Of a stretch of 64,000 bases of DNA, positions 34,083 through 43,639 are shown piece after piece (positions within the stretch are counted from its first letter, which is position 1; the number at the start of each line of letters is the position of its first letter). The notes beneath the pieces are model-generated. The model searched no databases. It was given only the letters and a program-made list of their open reading frames with translations, and was not told where the DNA came from. A program made the position numbers and the translations under genes. The stretch is from Anaerolineales bacterium UBA6055 (GTDB lineage Bacteria; Chloroflexota; Anaerolineae; Aggregatilineales; Phototrophicaceae), in the NCBI GenBank assembly GCA_002428985.1, contig DIYL01000029.1, positions 62,001-126,000 of the forward strand, read 5' to 3'.

Positions 34083-35639
34083 ATGACATCATATGATTAC
34101 ATCATTGTTGGAGCAGGCACAGCGGGCTGTGTTTTAGCGCATCGTCTTAGTGAAGACCCAGACACAAAAGTCTTGTTGTTAGAAGCTGGTGGAAGTGATG
34201 ACGATCCGCATGTACTTGATCCTGATCATGGCTACAAAGACGGGATTCGTTTGGATCATGATTGGGGCTTGATTACAACAAAACAAAGTTATGCACAAAA
34301 TCGAGAAATAGACCAACCACGCGGTAAGCTACTAGGTGGTAGCAGCTCGGTCAATTCGATGTTATATGTGCGTGGTAATGCATGGGATTACGATAATTGG
34401 GCACAACTCGGCAACCACGGTTGGGCATATCAAGATATTTTGCATTACTTTAAAAAAAGCGAAAACAACGAGCGCGGGGCTGATGACTATCATAGTATTG
34501 ATGGTTTGCTCAATGTTGCTGACCGCCCCCAACATCATATTCATGCTCAAACATTTGTAGAGGCAGTTCAAGAACAAGGCTTTATCATTAACCCTGATTT
34601 TAATGGCAAAACACAAGAGGGTTTTGGGTTTTATCAAGTCACACAAAAAAATGGACAACGCCATAGTGCATCTACGGCATTCCTAAAAACTGCCATTGAT
34701 CGCCCCAACCTCACCGTGCAAAACCATGCGTTTGTCAACAAAATTCTGATCGAAAACAAGATTGCTGTTGGTGTCGAATATGAATACGATGGTGAGGTTA
34801 TCCAAGTATTTGCTGATGGGGAAGTTATCCTAAGTGCAGGCGCATTTAAATCGCCTCAGATTATGATGTTGTCAGGTATTGGTGCGGGAGATCAACTTCA
34901 GTCACATGGTATCGAACTAATTCATGAATTAGCAGGTGTTGGTGAAGGCTTGCAAGATCACCCTGATGTGATGTTTATGTTCAAAGCAACAAATGCATAT
35001 ACTACGCCAGATCATCCACCAGAATGGTACGCTGGTGGCTTTATCCGAACCCAAGATGACTTAGAGATACCAGATGTGCAATTCCACTTCTTGTCTTCGT
35101 ACTTCTATCAGAGCAAAACCTATGGTTATGTGATTGCACCATGTTTATTGCGTCCACACAGTCGAGGAACAGTCAAACTCGCCTCGGCTAACCCAAAAGA
35201 TAAACCTCTGATTGACATCAATTATCTCGGCGATCGACGTGATGTTGACCTATTAATTGAAGCAGTCAGGGTTGCCTATCGTATTGGGCAAAGCGAGGCA
35301 TTCAATGGCATGAATGCAGGATTAGTACAAATTACAGAAGACAGTATGAGTGATGATAGCAAGGTTGAAGCCCTTGTACGCGCTTACGTCAACACAGCAT
35401 ATCATCCTACATCAACGTGCAAGATGGGGCCAGCCGATGATCCAACCACTGTAGTTGACGCGGAACTGCGTGTTCATGGTATTGACAATTTACGAGTAGC
35501 AGACGCATCCATTATGCCTGAAATTATCAGCGGAAATACTAACGCCCCAACGTTCATGATTGCTGAAAAAGCATCTGATATGATTCGTGGATTGACTCTA
35601 AAAGGGAGGAATAAACAGTCTACAGTCGAAATGAAATAA
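34083..35639 (+). CDS. GMC family FAD-dependent oxidoreductase
   Basis: 518-residue flavoprotein of the glucose-methanol-choline family. The FAD-binding motif is DYIIVGAGTAGCVLAHRLSEDP with LLLEAGG; further signatures are QPRGKLLGGSSSVNSMLYVRGN, the second GMC motif LSAGAFKSPQIMMLSGIG, and the C-terminal AYHPTSTCKMG with the catalytic His plus VADASIMPEIISGNTNAPTFMIAEK with the Asn. Such enzymes oxidise alcohols and sugar hydroxyls. Start at the ATG behind AGAGGGA. The position in the NTF2-like gene run suggests that it forms a keto intermediate on which those proteins act. Confidence 0.9.
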   Translation: MTSYDYIIVGAGTAGCVLAHRLSEDPDTKVLLLEAGGSDDDPHVLDPDHGYKDGIRLDHDWGLITTKQSYAQNREIDQPRGKLLGGSSSVNSMLYVRGNAWDYDNWAQLGNHGWAYQDILHYFKKSENNERGADDYHSIDGLLNVADRPQHHIHAQTFVEAVQEQGFIINPDFNGKTQEGFGFYQVTQKNGQRHSASTAFLKTAIDRPNLTVQNHAFVNKILIENKIAVGVEYEYDGEVIQVFADGEVILSAGAFKSPQIMMLSGIGAGDQLQSHGIELIHELAGVGEGLQDHPDVMFMFKATNAYTTPDHPPEWYAGGFIRTQDDLEIPDVQFHFLSSYFYQSKTYGYVIAPCLLRPHSRGTVKLASANPKDKPLIDINYLGDRRDVDLLIEAVRVAYRIGQSEAFNGMNAGLVQITEDSMSDDSKVEALVRAYVNTAYHPTSTCKMGPADDPTTVVDAELRVHGIDNLRVADASIMPEIISGNTNAPTFMIAEKASDMIRGLTLKGRNKQSTVEMK

Positions 35640-35709
35640 ATTAATTCTACAAACTTCTCATTACCATGCCAAAGATGGGCATGCATTTGATGTAAAGAGG
35701 CAAACTTAT

Positions 35710-36720
35710 ATGAGCAACTATCAAGATATAAAAGATATTGTATTGGAATATTTTGAGGCGTTAGAAAATGCAACACCCGATACAGCGAAGGATGTTCTGA
35801 AAACATTTACTAGTGACGATTACTACTGGCGCGGTGTTTATCCATTTCGTGAAATACATGGTGCTGATGAGGTTGCGGATAAATTTTGGACTCCGCTCAT
35901 GACATCCATAACGCGAATGCAACGTCGCCAAGACATGTTCATTGCTGGAACAAATGAAATTAGTGGTGAACAATGGGTGATGAGTATGGGCAATTTTATG
36001 GGATTATTTGATGTCGATTGGCTCGGCATCCGCCGTACACGAAAGATGGTCAACCTACGCTATGCTGAGTTCAATTGTGTCGCAGATGGAAAGATAACCC
36101 AAACTGGATTATTTATCGACATTATTGGCTTGATGGTGCAAGCGGGTGCATATCCGCTGCCCCCTTCTACCGGTGTCTACTTTAATTATCCCGGGCCACG
36201 TTATCATGATGGTATTGTTTCGGGTGAAGTATCCGATGAAGAAAGCGCAAAGACACTTGCCCTTGTCAACGAGATGATCGACGACCTCAGCGATCTGAAC
36301 GACAGTGGGTCGATGGGATGTCCACCCGAAGTACTGGAAAGAACGTGGTCTAAAGATATGATCTGGTATGGTCCAGCTGGTATTGGCGCAACATACACGA
36401 TCCCACGTTATCAAGAGCAGCATCAATTGCCGTTTCGTGGTCATTTAGATGACAAGAAATTTGTGGGGCACGTCTGTCGATTTGCAGAAGGTAATTTCGC
36501 TTGCTTCTTTGGCTGGCCGAACTTATCAAACCGCGCCATTGGTGGATGGCTAGGTTTGCCCGGTGGGAATGTCACCGCAGAAATGCAAGTTGTTGATGTG
36601 TACAGGCGCGAAGGTGATAAGCTGGCAGAGAATTGGATCTTCATTGACTTGCCGTACTGGCTAAAACAACAGGGACTCGATATTTTGGAGCGTACCGAAC
36701 AAATACTGAATCGAGATTAA
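35710..36720 (+). CDS. Two-domain NTF2/SnoaL-like protein
   Basis: 336 residues with the same plan. N-domain: DDYYWRGVYPFREIHGADEVADKFW, GLFDVDWLGIRRTR, LRYAEFNCVADGKITQTGLFIDIIGLMVQAGAYPLPPS. C-domain: DMIWYGPAGIGATY, RFAEGNFACFFGWPNL, GGWLGLPGGN, VDVYRREGDKLAENWIFIDLPYW. Here the D-F-W-R motif is replaced by D-V-Y-R. It follows the GMC gene by 70 bases, AAAGAGG before the ATG, and ends the forward gene run at a strong hairpin. Confidence 0.75.
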   Translation: MSNYQDIKDIVLEYFEALENATPDTAKDVLKTFTSDDYYWRGVYPFREIHGADEVADKFWTPLMTSITRMQRRQDMFIAGTNEISGEQWVMSMGNFMGLFDVDWLGIRRTRKMVNLRYAEFNCVADGKITQTGLFIDIIGLMVQAGAYPLPPSTGVYFNYPGPRYHDGIVSGEVSDEESAKTLALVNEMIDDLSDLNDSGSMGCPPEVLERTWSKDMIWYGPAGIGATYTIPRYQEQHQLPFRGHLDDKKFVGHVCRFAEGNFACFFGWPNLSNRAIGGWLGLPGGNVTAEMQVVDVYRREGDKLAENWIFIDLPYWLKQQGLDILERTEQILNRD

Positions 36721-36798
36721 TGATTACTCGACATGTGATCTTGGTGTTGATGACACAACCTCTGCATACTATTATCAATGCACTACACCACTAAAGAG

Positions 36799-36829
36799 TT
36801 AGTAAATGGGTCTACATCCCGTTTACTAA
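36799..36829. terminator. Hairpin between convergent genes
   Basis: TTAGTAAATGGG/CCCGTTTACTAA, a 12-bp stem with one G-T pair and a 7-base loop, halfway between two convergent genes. No T tract in either direction, but the place suits a shared terminator. Confidence 0.6.
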
Positions 36830-36864
36830 TTCATCTCAGTTTTTCTGTACACTGTAGGTACACG

Positions 36865-39087
36865 TCACCTTGAAATATAAGTCACAATCATCGCTAAAAT
36901 ATAAAAACAACTTGCAACTCCAAACACAAAACCGAAGCCAAATTGTATTGCAATAGTTATCGTGAGCACAGAACCAATGACAGAAAATAGACCGTTCATT
37001 CCCCATGCAACTGTCACCAAGCGTTTGTCATTACGTCCAGCAACTGTCAGGCCCATCGGAAATGGGATGCCCATGAAAAACCCAAGTGGTAATATCATCC
37101 CTATCACAACAATAATTCGCATCAGTACATCAGCACCAATAAATGCCGATGTTACCAGCTGCCAAATCAGTTGCCATACACTCACGATAATGATGACACA
37201 CAGCAATGGCTTCCAACTTAACCCTTGAATATCTGGTGACAGTCGCTGATAAACAGCACTGCCAATACCGCTACCAATCAGTAACACCGCAATCACTACA
37301 GACACAGCAATTGTCGGATGCCCAATAAATAGTCGCGTTTGCTGGATAAGTGCCAATTCCACCATCATGAAGCCAGCACCCAATGCAGAAAAGTAAACTG
37401 AATATGATGATAATTTGTGAAGACGAACCATTGCATAATAAAGAGCGAGCAGTATCAAAGTTATCGCAGTCACAATAGCAAGTGCTATCGCCAATGATTG
37501 CAATTCGGTAGGCAAACCACGGTCAAATTGATAAAAGAATGGACGATCATCTGTAGGCGGTGATAAGTCAGCAGGTGAAATATCAATAACATCATCAAAT
37601 GTATTTGTTCCCGCAACAACAGCGTCAAGTGGTGGGTCTGCCTGTATGCCGGGTAGGAACAGCGTTGCAAATCCAATGCGTTGAGACACTCGCCCAATAC
37701 CTAACACTTCTTCCTCAGTAAATGGCGATTTTTTAATCATCAATAAAGGGGTTGGAGGTGTAGTTGATGGATCAAGCATTGCAATAACATGATCAAGTGC
37801 AGCAACATCATCTATGTTTTGCTCTTGTTTAAGTGCAGATAATGCGACTGACAGCGCGCGAGACATCGTAATTTCATCGTATAGCTTGATGCTCAGATAG
37901 CCATTTGGTGTTAAGTGGTCGAGATATTCTCCGAATGCTTCTAATGTGAATACCGAATTTTCTGTCATAGCATAGCCAGCACGTTCTGATGTGAGTGTGA
38001 CAACCTGAGATAGAAAAATCATGTCATAGAGTTTGTCACTCCTACGGAGGACACTGCGTCCCTCATCAACTTCAACGGTAACATTCGGCTGATCATAGAG
38101 GTCTCCACTATAATCCGCATAGTCCTGTACAAACTGTACTGACTCTGCATTGACCTCAACAGCAGTAATATCAGTAGCACCAACTTGTTGTGCAAACCAA
38201 ACATCTAATCCACCCCCAGACCCAATTGTAAATACTGTCTGGGGTTGTGCAGTAACAAATGCAAATAACCCTATATCTTGAATAAGATGCTCATTGTCCG
38301 CAACTGGAGGAATGATGGAAGCCGCCGCCCCATCAACATAAATTCGCCACGATCCTTCATCAGGTTTAACCAGATCGGTGCGTGCGAAAGAATCCCAACG
38401 TGTCTCGATTATTTCACCGCCACTTTGCAATGTCTCTGTAATTGGTTTTTCTGACCCTAGCGTTCCCATATCAATCGTAAGCCAACCTGCGGACAAATTG
38501 GTCAATAAGACAGCAATCGTCAACACACTCCCCAACCCATTCAATATTTTCGGTTCATAGATAATAGATGTCAGCATAAATAGGAAGGAAATCAAAAGCA
38601 GAGCATTTATTGGTCTCAGTCCATTCAAAAGCGGGATAATCATAATTGTGGCAATACCCGCCCCGATTAAATCTGAGGCATAGAGTAACCGACTATTATC
38701 TGACTGATTGCTAAATATCGCAGAAGAAATTATCCCTATCAGACTATACGGCACAAGCATAGTAAGGCCGATGACAAGTAGATCATCATTTGTTGCCATC
38801 AGAACACAAAGGATGGTCAACACGAGCGCCCCAACACCGGCTAAACTAATATATGATGCAATATGCTTTATGTCTCGAAGACGTTCCGATAGAGTTGCAA
38901 TCCCTGCTCCAATACCAATACCTAGAACAGCCAACGAGAGCACTACAAATACACTCTGAGGAAAATATAACGTTGACAGCAAACGAGTTAGAGCAATTTC
39001 AAGCAAAATACCACATGCCGACAATAACGCGACAGTAATATTCAAACGAGATGGAATAGGCATGGATGATTGTGTATTTGTCATCAT
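36865..39087 (-). CDS. Membrane protein with spermidine-synthase-like (SAM-fold) domain
   Basis: 740 residues: about seven membrane segments (1-215), a soluble Rossmann domain like SpeE (about 225-470; TVFTIGSGGGLDVWFAQQ, ITAVEVNAESVQF, VEVDEGRSVLRRSDKLYDMIFLSQ), and six more segments (about 540-740). The aminopropyl-transferase Asp expected after YD-x-I is replaced (FLSQVV), so true spermidine synthesis is doubtful. Membrane-bound SpeE-like proteins of this form are widespread and uncharacterised. It starts 11 bases after the DppC-type permease stop, so it may serve or use the imported peptide or polyamine-like substrate. Confidence 0.75.
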   Translation of the reverse strand: MMTNTQSSMPIPSRLNITVALLSACGILLEIALTRLLSTLYFPQSVFVVLSLAVLGIGIGAGIATLSERLRDIKHIASYISLAGVGALVLTILCVLMATNDDLLVIGLTMLVPYSLIGIISSAIFSNQSDNSRLLYASDLIGAGIATIMIIPLLNGLRPINALLLISFLFMLTSIIYEPKILNGLGSVLTIAVLLTNLSAGWLTIDMGTLGSEKPITETLQSGGEIIETRWDSFARTDLVKPDEGSWRIYVDGAAASIIPPVADNEHLIQDIGLFAFVTAQPQTVFTIGSGGGLDVWFAQQVGATDITAVEVNAESVQFVQDYADYSGDLYDQPNVTVEVDEGRSVLRRSDKLYDMIFLSQVVTLTSERAGYAMTENSVFTLEAFGEYLDHLTPNGYLSIKLYDEITMSRALSVALSALKQEQNIDDVAALDHVIAMLDPSTTPPTPLLMIKKSPFTEEEVLGIGRVSQRIGFATLFLPGIQADPPLDAVVAGTNTFDDVIDISPADLSPPTDDRPFFYQFDRGLPTELQSLAIALAIVTAITLILLALYYAMVRLHKLSSYSVYFSALGAGFMMVELALIQQTRLFIGHPTIAVSVVIAVLLIGSGIGSAVYQRLSPDIQGLSWKPLLCVIIIVSVWQLIWQLVTSAFIGADVLMRIIVVIGMILPLGFFMGIPFPMGLTVAGRNDKRLVTVAWGMNGLFSVIGSVLTITIAIQFGFGFVFGVASCFYILAMIVTYISR

Positions 39088-39097
39088 TTATTAAATC

Positions 39098-39988
39098 TCA
39101 TCTTGTTCGAGGGTCTAGTGAATCGCGCAACCCATCACCCAGAAAGTTAAACCCAATAACCGTAAACATGATTGCAAGTCCCGGGAAAATTCCCATCCAA
39201 ACAGATTGATTAAAGTATGCACGTCCTTCCGATAGCATACGTCCCCAACTCGGGTCTGGTGGTTGCGTTCCTAAACCGAAGAAACTAAGAGACGCCTCTG
39301 CTAGAATAGCAAAGGATAGACTAAGAGAAATTTCAACAATAATTGGAGCAAGTATATTTGGTAGAATGTGGCGAATTAATATTGCGCGATCTGAAGCGCC
39401 CAATGCCCGAGCCACCTCTACAAACTCTTCGTTTTTGACAGATAATACTTCGGCACGTGCGATACGAGCAAAGATTGGAATATACACGATGCCAATTGCT
39501 ATCATTGCATTGGTTACACCACGCCCAAGAACAGCCAATACCGCAATCGCCAATAAAATCGCAGGGAATGCAAATAAGACATCCATCGCACGCATGATGA
39601 CTTCATCAACATATTTGTTGCTGTAGCCAGCAATCATGCCAAGAGTTGTCCCGACAGTCGTCGCCAATGTCACTGCAATCGCACCGACCTGTAGAGACAC
39701 GCGTGACCCATGCAAAATACGACTGAAAATATCACGTCCAAGTTCATCGACACCCATCGGGTGTTGTAAAGACGGCGCAGCAAAACGATCTTCAAAATTT
39801 ACCATACCCGTCGGGTCATAGGGTGCGATTATTGGACCGAATAGTGCAGACACCACTAACACAGAAATAATGATGAATCCGACCATCCCAACAGGGTTTC
39901 GTACAAACCGTCGTATCACATCTTCAATCAAACCCCGTGCACGTCTTTGCTCATCTTGGCTAAGATTCTTAAGTTTTTTATTTACCAT
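39098..39988 (-). CDS. Dipeptide/oligopeptide-type ABC transporter permease (DppC type)
   Basis: 296-residue inner membrane permease. It has the OppC-type N-terminal segment (RNPVGMVGFIIISVLVVSALFGP...APYDP), six membrane helices and the EAA loop VEVARALGASDRAILIRHILPNIL. The end SDL-like sequence FNFLGDGLRDSLDPR is typical of DppC. Fourteen bases separate it from the DppB-type gene. Confidence 0.92.
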   Translation of the reverse strand: MVNKKLKNLSQDEQRRARGLIEDVIRRFVRNPVGMVGFIIISVLVVSALFGPIIAPYDPTGMVNFEDRFAAPSLQHPMGVDELGRDIFSRILHGSRVSLQVGAIAVTLATTVGTTLGMIAGYSNKYVDEVIMRAMDVLFAFPAILLAIAVLAVLGRGVTNAMIAIGIVYIPIFARIARAEVLSVKNEEFVEVARALGASDRAILIRHILPNILAPIIVEISLSLSFAILAEASLSFFGLGTQPPDPSWGRMLSEGRAYFNQSVWMGIFPGLAIMFTVIGFNFLGDGLRDSLDPRTR

Positions 39989-40002
39989 GATTCGCTCCGA
40001 TC

Positions 40003-40950
40003 CTAAGTGCGTTCAATACGAGGATCAAGGAAAAAGTACATCAAATCAATTACAAGATTAATCAACGTTACCAGCACAGCTAAGGTCAATACGGTGCCTT
40101 GCAAGAGCGGATAATCTCGATCCAGAACTGCTTCTAATGACAATTCACCAAGGCCAGGCCATGTAAAAACAATCTCTACAACAACTACTGCACTAAATAG
40201 TGCGGTCATCTGTAATCCGATAATCGTCACGATAGTAATCAGTGCATTTCGGAGGGCATGACGACGAATAACAGTAAGGCGTTTGAGTCCTTTGGCATAT
40301 GCAGTACGAATATAATTCTCACTCAAGACTTCGAGCATTGCGCTACGGATAAAACGTGTCTGAATTGCACCACTAATCAATCCTGCAGTCATGGCAGGTA
40401 ATATAAGATGAGATAGCCAATCGCCAAAATCTTCTTGTATCGGGGTGTATCCACTCGGTGGCAACCAGCCGAGAGTTAACGAGAATAAAAGAATAAGCAG
40501 GATTCCCATCCAGAAATCAGGTATCGACACTCCCACCTGACTTATAAATGATGCCAGTAAGTCTATCGGTGTTCGCGGATACATCGCCGAAATAATTCCT
40601 AGTGGAAATGCAATCATTAGCCCAATAAACAAGGATGCAAAAGCTAATTCCAGTGTTGGTCCGAGACGATCACTGATTTGCTCGGATACTGATTGCGACG
40701 TAATGAGACTTGTACCAAAATCACCCTGAATTGCATTACCAAGCCACGTGAAATACTGTTCAAAGAACGGGCGATTTAACCCCATGCGCTCGCGCATCGC
40801 AGCGATATTTTCTTCATTTGCTTGTACACCAAGTACGACACGTGCAGGATCGCCGGGCACCAACTGTACAATCAAGAACACAGCAAATGTCACGCCAAGT
40901 ATTACCACTACAGCCAACACAAGCCGTTGTAAAATATATTGATAATTCAT
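40003..40950 (-). CDS. Dipeptide/oligopeptide-type ABC transporter permease (DppB type)
   Basis: 315-residue inner membrane permease. The N-terminus YILQRLVLAVVVILGVTFAVFLIVQLVPGDPARVVLG and the EAA loop IRTAYAKGLKRLTVIRRHALRNAL are standard DppB features, as is the ending VLTLAVLVTLINLVIDLMYFFLDPRI. It partners the DppC-type subunit downstream. The two ATPase genes (dppD, dppF) normally found in such operons are absent. Confidence 0.92.
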   Translation of the reverse strand: MNYQYILQRLVLAVVVILGVTFAVFLIVQLVPGDPARVVLGVQANEENIAAMRERMGLNRPFFEQYFTWLGNAIQGDFGTSLITSQSVSEQISDRLGPTLELAFASLFIGLMIAFPLGIISAMYPRTPIDLLASFISQVGVSIPDFWMGILLILLFSLTLGWLPPSGYTPIQEDFGDWLSHLILPAMTAGLISGAIQTRFIRSAMLEVLSENYIRTAYAKGLKRLTVIRRHALRNALITIVTIIGLQMTALFSAVVVVEIVFTWPGLGELSLEAVLDRDYPLLQGTVLTLAVLVTLINLVIDLMYFFLDPRIERT

Positions 40951-40996
40951 GAGGTTACCCGTTCAATTTAACATTAAATTGGTTAATCGAGTTGAG

Positions 40997-41021
40997 TAGG
41001 GGCATGGTGGACACACCCCTA
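40997..41021 (-). repeat. Hairpin between binding-protein and permease genes
   Basis: On the transcript the arms TAGGGGTGTG and CATGCCCCTA pair over ten positions with two G-U pairs around a five-base loop. Same relative place as the hairpins of the other three importers. Confidence 0.55.
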
Positions 41022-41040
41022 ACAATACATCTAATTCGGT

Positions 41041-42567
41041 TTAGCCTTCGAGCCAAACATTCCAGAAGTTGTTCGCCTGATCGGAGCGGACAACAAAACC
41101 TTGAACATTGTCAGCGAATGCACGAATTTCCAATTTGTTGTACATAAAGACGTAAGGTGCTTCATCAGTCAGAATCTGATTTGCTTCTTCGTAGATGCCA
41201 TAACGTTCTTCAAAATCTTCGGTTGACCGACCTTCGTCAACTAATGCATCAAATTCAGGGTTGCTGAATCCGGTGAAGTTAAAGACCAATCCAGTGCGGT
41301 GTTGAAGATAATAGTACTGGTCAGCATCTTTCAAACCATTCCAACTACAGATGAAAGCGTCATAATTGCCGCTACCTTGTAATTCTAACCACTCTGCCCA
41401 TTCAGGTGCGTTGATGGTAGATGTAATACCAATTTGTTGCATCTGTGCTTGCAAGACCTGTGCTGCCCGAACAGTTTCGCCAACCTGTGAGTTTGGCATC
41501 CATTCGATCTCGAAACCATCTTCATAGCCAGCTTCGGCCATCAGTTCTCGAGCAAGTTCTAAATTAGGTGAGCTGTCATAAGGTGTGTAGTCGTATTGCC
41601 ATGGACTACCAGACCCAATTGGCCCGCCATAGAGTGCTTCACAAAGACCAAAGAAAGCCGCCTGACAGATTTGTTCGCGATCCATCGCGTAAGAAATAGC
41701 CTGACGAACGCGGACATCATCAAACGGTGGCTGAGCCGTATTCAAACCCACGTAATCATAAGACAATTGCGGAGCAGTTTCGACAACGATGCTTTCATTA
41801 GCAACGAGTGCATCATAGCTCTGTGGTGCAATTGCAAGTACCCAATCAACTTCCCCACCAAGCAAGGACGTTTCACGGACTGTGTCATCAGGGATTGGGC
41901 GAATTTCAACAGCATCTAAGTATGGTAGACCTTCTTGCCAGTAATTTGGATTACGTTCCAACAGAATGCGACTGGTGCCTTCAATATCAGCAATCATAAA
42001 TGGCCCTGTACCAACTGGTGCTGTGATAGTGCCATCTTCGTTGAGGCTATCAGGATGAACGATGCCGGTTGCTTTATTCAAGCCAAGCAGAATCGGCAAA
42101 ATAGCGATTGGTTCTTCTGGATGCGTAATGGTAACGGTGTAGGTGTCAACAGCTTCAATAACAGTACCAGCAGGCCCAATATTGCCAGAGTTACCAGAGA
42201 ATCCGCCATCTGGGTCAAGGAAACGTGTGTACGTTATCGCAACATGTTCAGCTGTTAGTTCATCGCCATTGGAGAACATCACACCTTCGCGCAAGTTGAA
42301 TGTCCATGTGAGACCATCTTCGGATTGTTCCCAAGATTCAGCCAAGGATGGGACGACTTCGAGGTTGTCATCAAATGTCGTTAGTGTTTCCAGTACGTTA
42401 TTTAAGATTTGTAGGCTAGAGTAAGAACTCGTCACATGTGGATCGAGGCTTTCCCAGTCATTTTGGAATGCGGCACGGAGCGTACCACCAGTCTCTTGGG
42501 CGAATACGCCACCGAAGCTAACACCAGCTAATGCTAGCACCATTAAAAGCAAAAACAATTTCTTCAT
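41041..42567 (-). CDS. Dipeptide/oligopeptide-type ABC substrate-binding protein (family 5)
   Basis: 508-residue exported binding protein. MKKLFLLLMVLALAGVSFGGVFAQ is the signal peptide; the start was put at this Met because AGAAGGGA lies 8 bases before it. Family 5 motifs are GGTLRAAFQNDWESLDPH, PSLAESWEQSEDGLTWTFNLREGVMFSNGDELTAEHV, DDVRVRQAISYAMDREQI and the late DEAPYVFMYN. Members bind peptides, nickel, opines or oligosaccharides; the ligand here is open. Preceded by an IclR-type regulator gene in the same direction. Confidence 0.9.
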   Translation of the reverse strand: MKKLFLLLMVLALAGVSFGGVFAQETGGTLRAAFQNDWESLDPHVTSSYSSLQILNNVLETLTTFDDNLEVVPSLAESWEQSEDGLTWTFNLREGVMFSNGDELTAEHVAITYTRFLDPDGGFSGNSGNIGPAGTVIEAVDTYTVTITHPEEPIAILPILLGLNKATGIVHPDSLNEDGTITAPVGTGPFMIADIEGTSRILLERNPNYWQEGLPYLDAVEIRPIPDDTVRETSLLGGEVDWVLAIAPQSYDALVANESIVVETAPQLSYDYVGLNTAQPPFDDVRVRQAISYAMDREQICQAAFFGLCEALYGGPIGSGSPWQYDYTPYDSSPNLELARELMAEAGYEDGFEIEWMPNSQVGETVRAAQVLQAQMQQIGITSTINAPEWAEWLELQGSGNYDAFICSWNGLKDADQYYYLQHRTGLVFNFTGFSNPEFDALVDEGRSTEDFEERYGIYEEANQILTDEAPYVFMYNKLEIRAFADNVQGFVVRSDQANNFWNVWLEG

Positions 42568-42636
42568 GCAAGTTTCCCTTCTATTCCATAAAATAGATAC
42601 ATCATAATCATGTGGCATCTTCCACATGGTTACAAA

Positions 42637-43380
42637 CTAAGTCAGTTGGTGCCGAATCGTCTCGGCTTCTTCCAATAGGAGCTTCAAGTAGTCTTGGATT
42701 TTGTCATCGGTCATACGAAAACTAGGACCTTCAACGCTCAAGGCAGCTAATACCTTACCGAATCGGTCATACAACGGTACGGCAACAGCTCGCCCACCGT
42801 CATCAATCTCTCCGTCCGATATACCGTACCCACGCTCTCTTGTCAGGCGAACCTCATTTTTATAGATATCTTTATCAGTAATTGTGTTTTCGGTAATTGC
42901 CTCAGTGGGGGTGTCAAGATAGTTATCCCAGTCGCTCTCATCAATTCCTGCCAAAAGCACCTTTGACGATGCACCTGTATATAAAGGTTGCAACCTGCCC
43001 TGTTCGATAATGACACGGACAACATGCTGCCCTTCAATACTCTCGATACAGATTGCATACTTGTTAAACAAACGCATGAGGGACACCGTTTCAATAATTT
43101 GGTCTGCAATGCGTTTCATACTCGGCAATGCAATCAATCGTAAATCACGATTGCTTCCCTGTGCGACACGATTGAGTTCGACAAATCTCAAGCCGAGGCG
43201 GTAAGATTTAGTACCCGATTTCTCGAGAAATCCTTTCTCAGTCAACACGCGAATATACCGATAGACTGTACTTAGTGGAATTTGGAGTTGATTGCTAATC
43301 TCATCCACTGTCAGCTCAGGTTGAGTTGTGTTGAATAACAACAAGATATCCAAAATCTTATGGGCAGAAGTTGATTCCAT
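42637..43380 (-). CDS. IclR family transcriptional regulator
   Basis: 247 residues. The N-terminal winged helix is ELTVDEISNQLQIPLSTVYRYIRVLTEKGFLEKSGTKSYRLG, then the IclR effector domain (GAF-like) with RGYGISDGEIDDGGRAVAVPLYDRFGKVLAALSVEGPSFRM. It lies 70 bases before the binding-protein gene and probably controls the Dpp-type operon. A palindrome in its own upstream region is a candidate target. Confidence 0.92.
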   Translation of the reverse strand: MESTSAHKILDILLLFNTTQPELTVDEISNQLQIPLSTVYRYIRVLTEKGFLEKSGTKSYRLGLRFVELNRVAQGSNRDLRLIALPSMKRIADQIIETVSLMRLFNKYAICIESIEGQHVVRVIIEQGRLQPLYTGASSKVLLAGIDESDWDNYLDTPTEAITENTITDKDIYKNEVRLTRERGYGISDGEIDDGGRAVAVPLYDRFGKVLAALSVEGPSFRMTDDKIQDYLKLLLEEAETIRHQLT

Positions 43381-43431
43381 TTATTACACACATCATTTTA
43401 CAAGAATTCTCACTATTTAAGAATTATATCC

Positions 43432-43446
43432 ATATTCTGAGAATAT
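43432..43446 (-). promoter_or_regulatory. Palindromic site upstream of iclR
   Basis: ATATTCT-G-AGAATAT, a perfect 7-bp inverted repeat with one central base, about 50 bases before the IclR-type start codon. A second palindrome AGAATTCT lies at 43403-43410 and shares the AGAAT element. Plausible operators for autoregulation. Confidence 0.5.
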
Positions 43447-43639
43447 CGCAAAGAAATTTTACGATTAATCTCGTATAGTCGATTCGAATCGTCAAATATC
43501 ACGTGTCTTATTTGTCAAAGACAGGCAAAATTTCTCTAATTGTCATCTGGCACGCACTATTATGAGTCGTTTTCAATAATAGCTTGCGGTATAGTATTGT
43601 TATGGTTTGCACATACAACATCAACAGGGAAACGAAAGC

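Noticed and set aside
36865..39087. Annotation as genuine spermidine synthase
   Set aside because: The domain is only SpeE-like, lacks the expected catalytic Asp, and is embedded between membrane segments.
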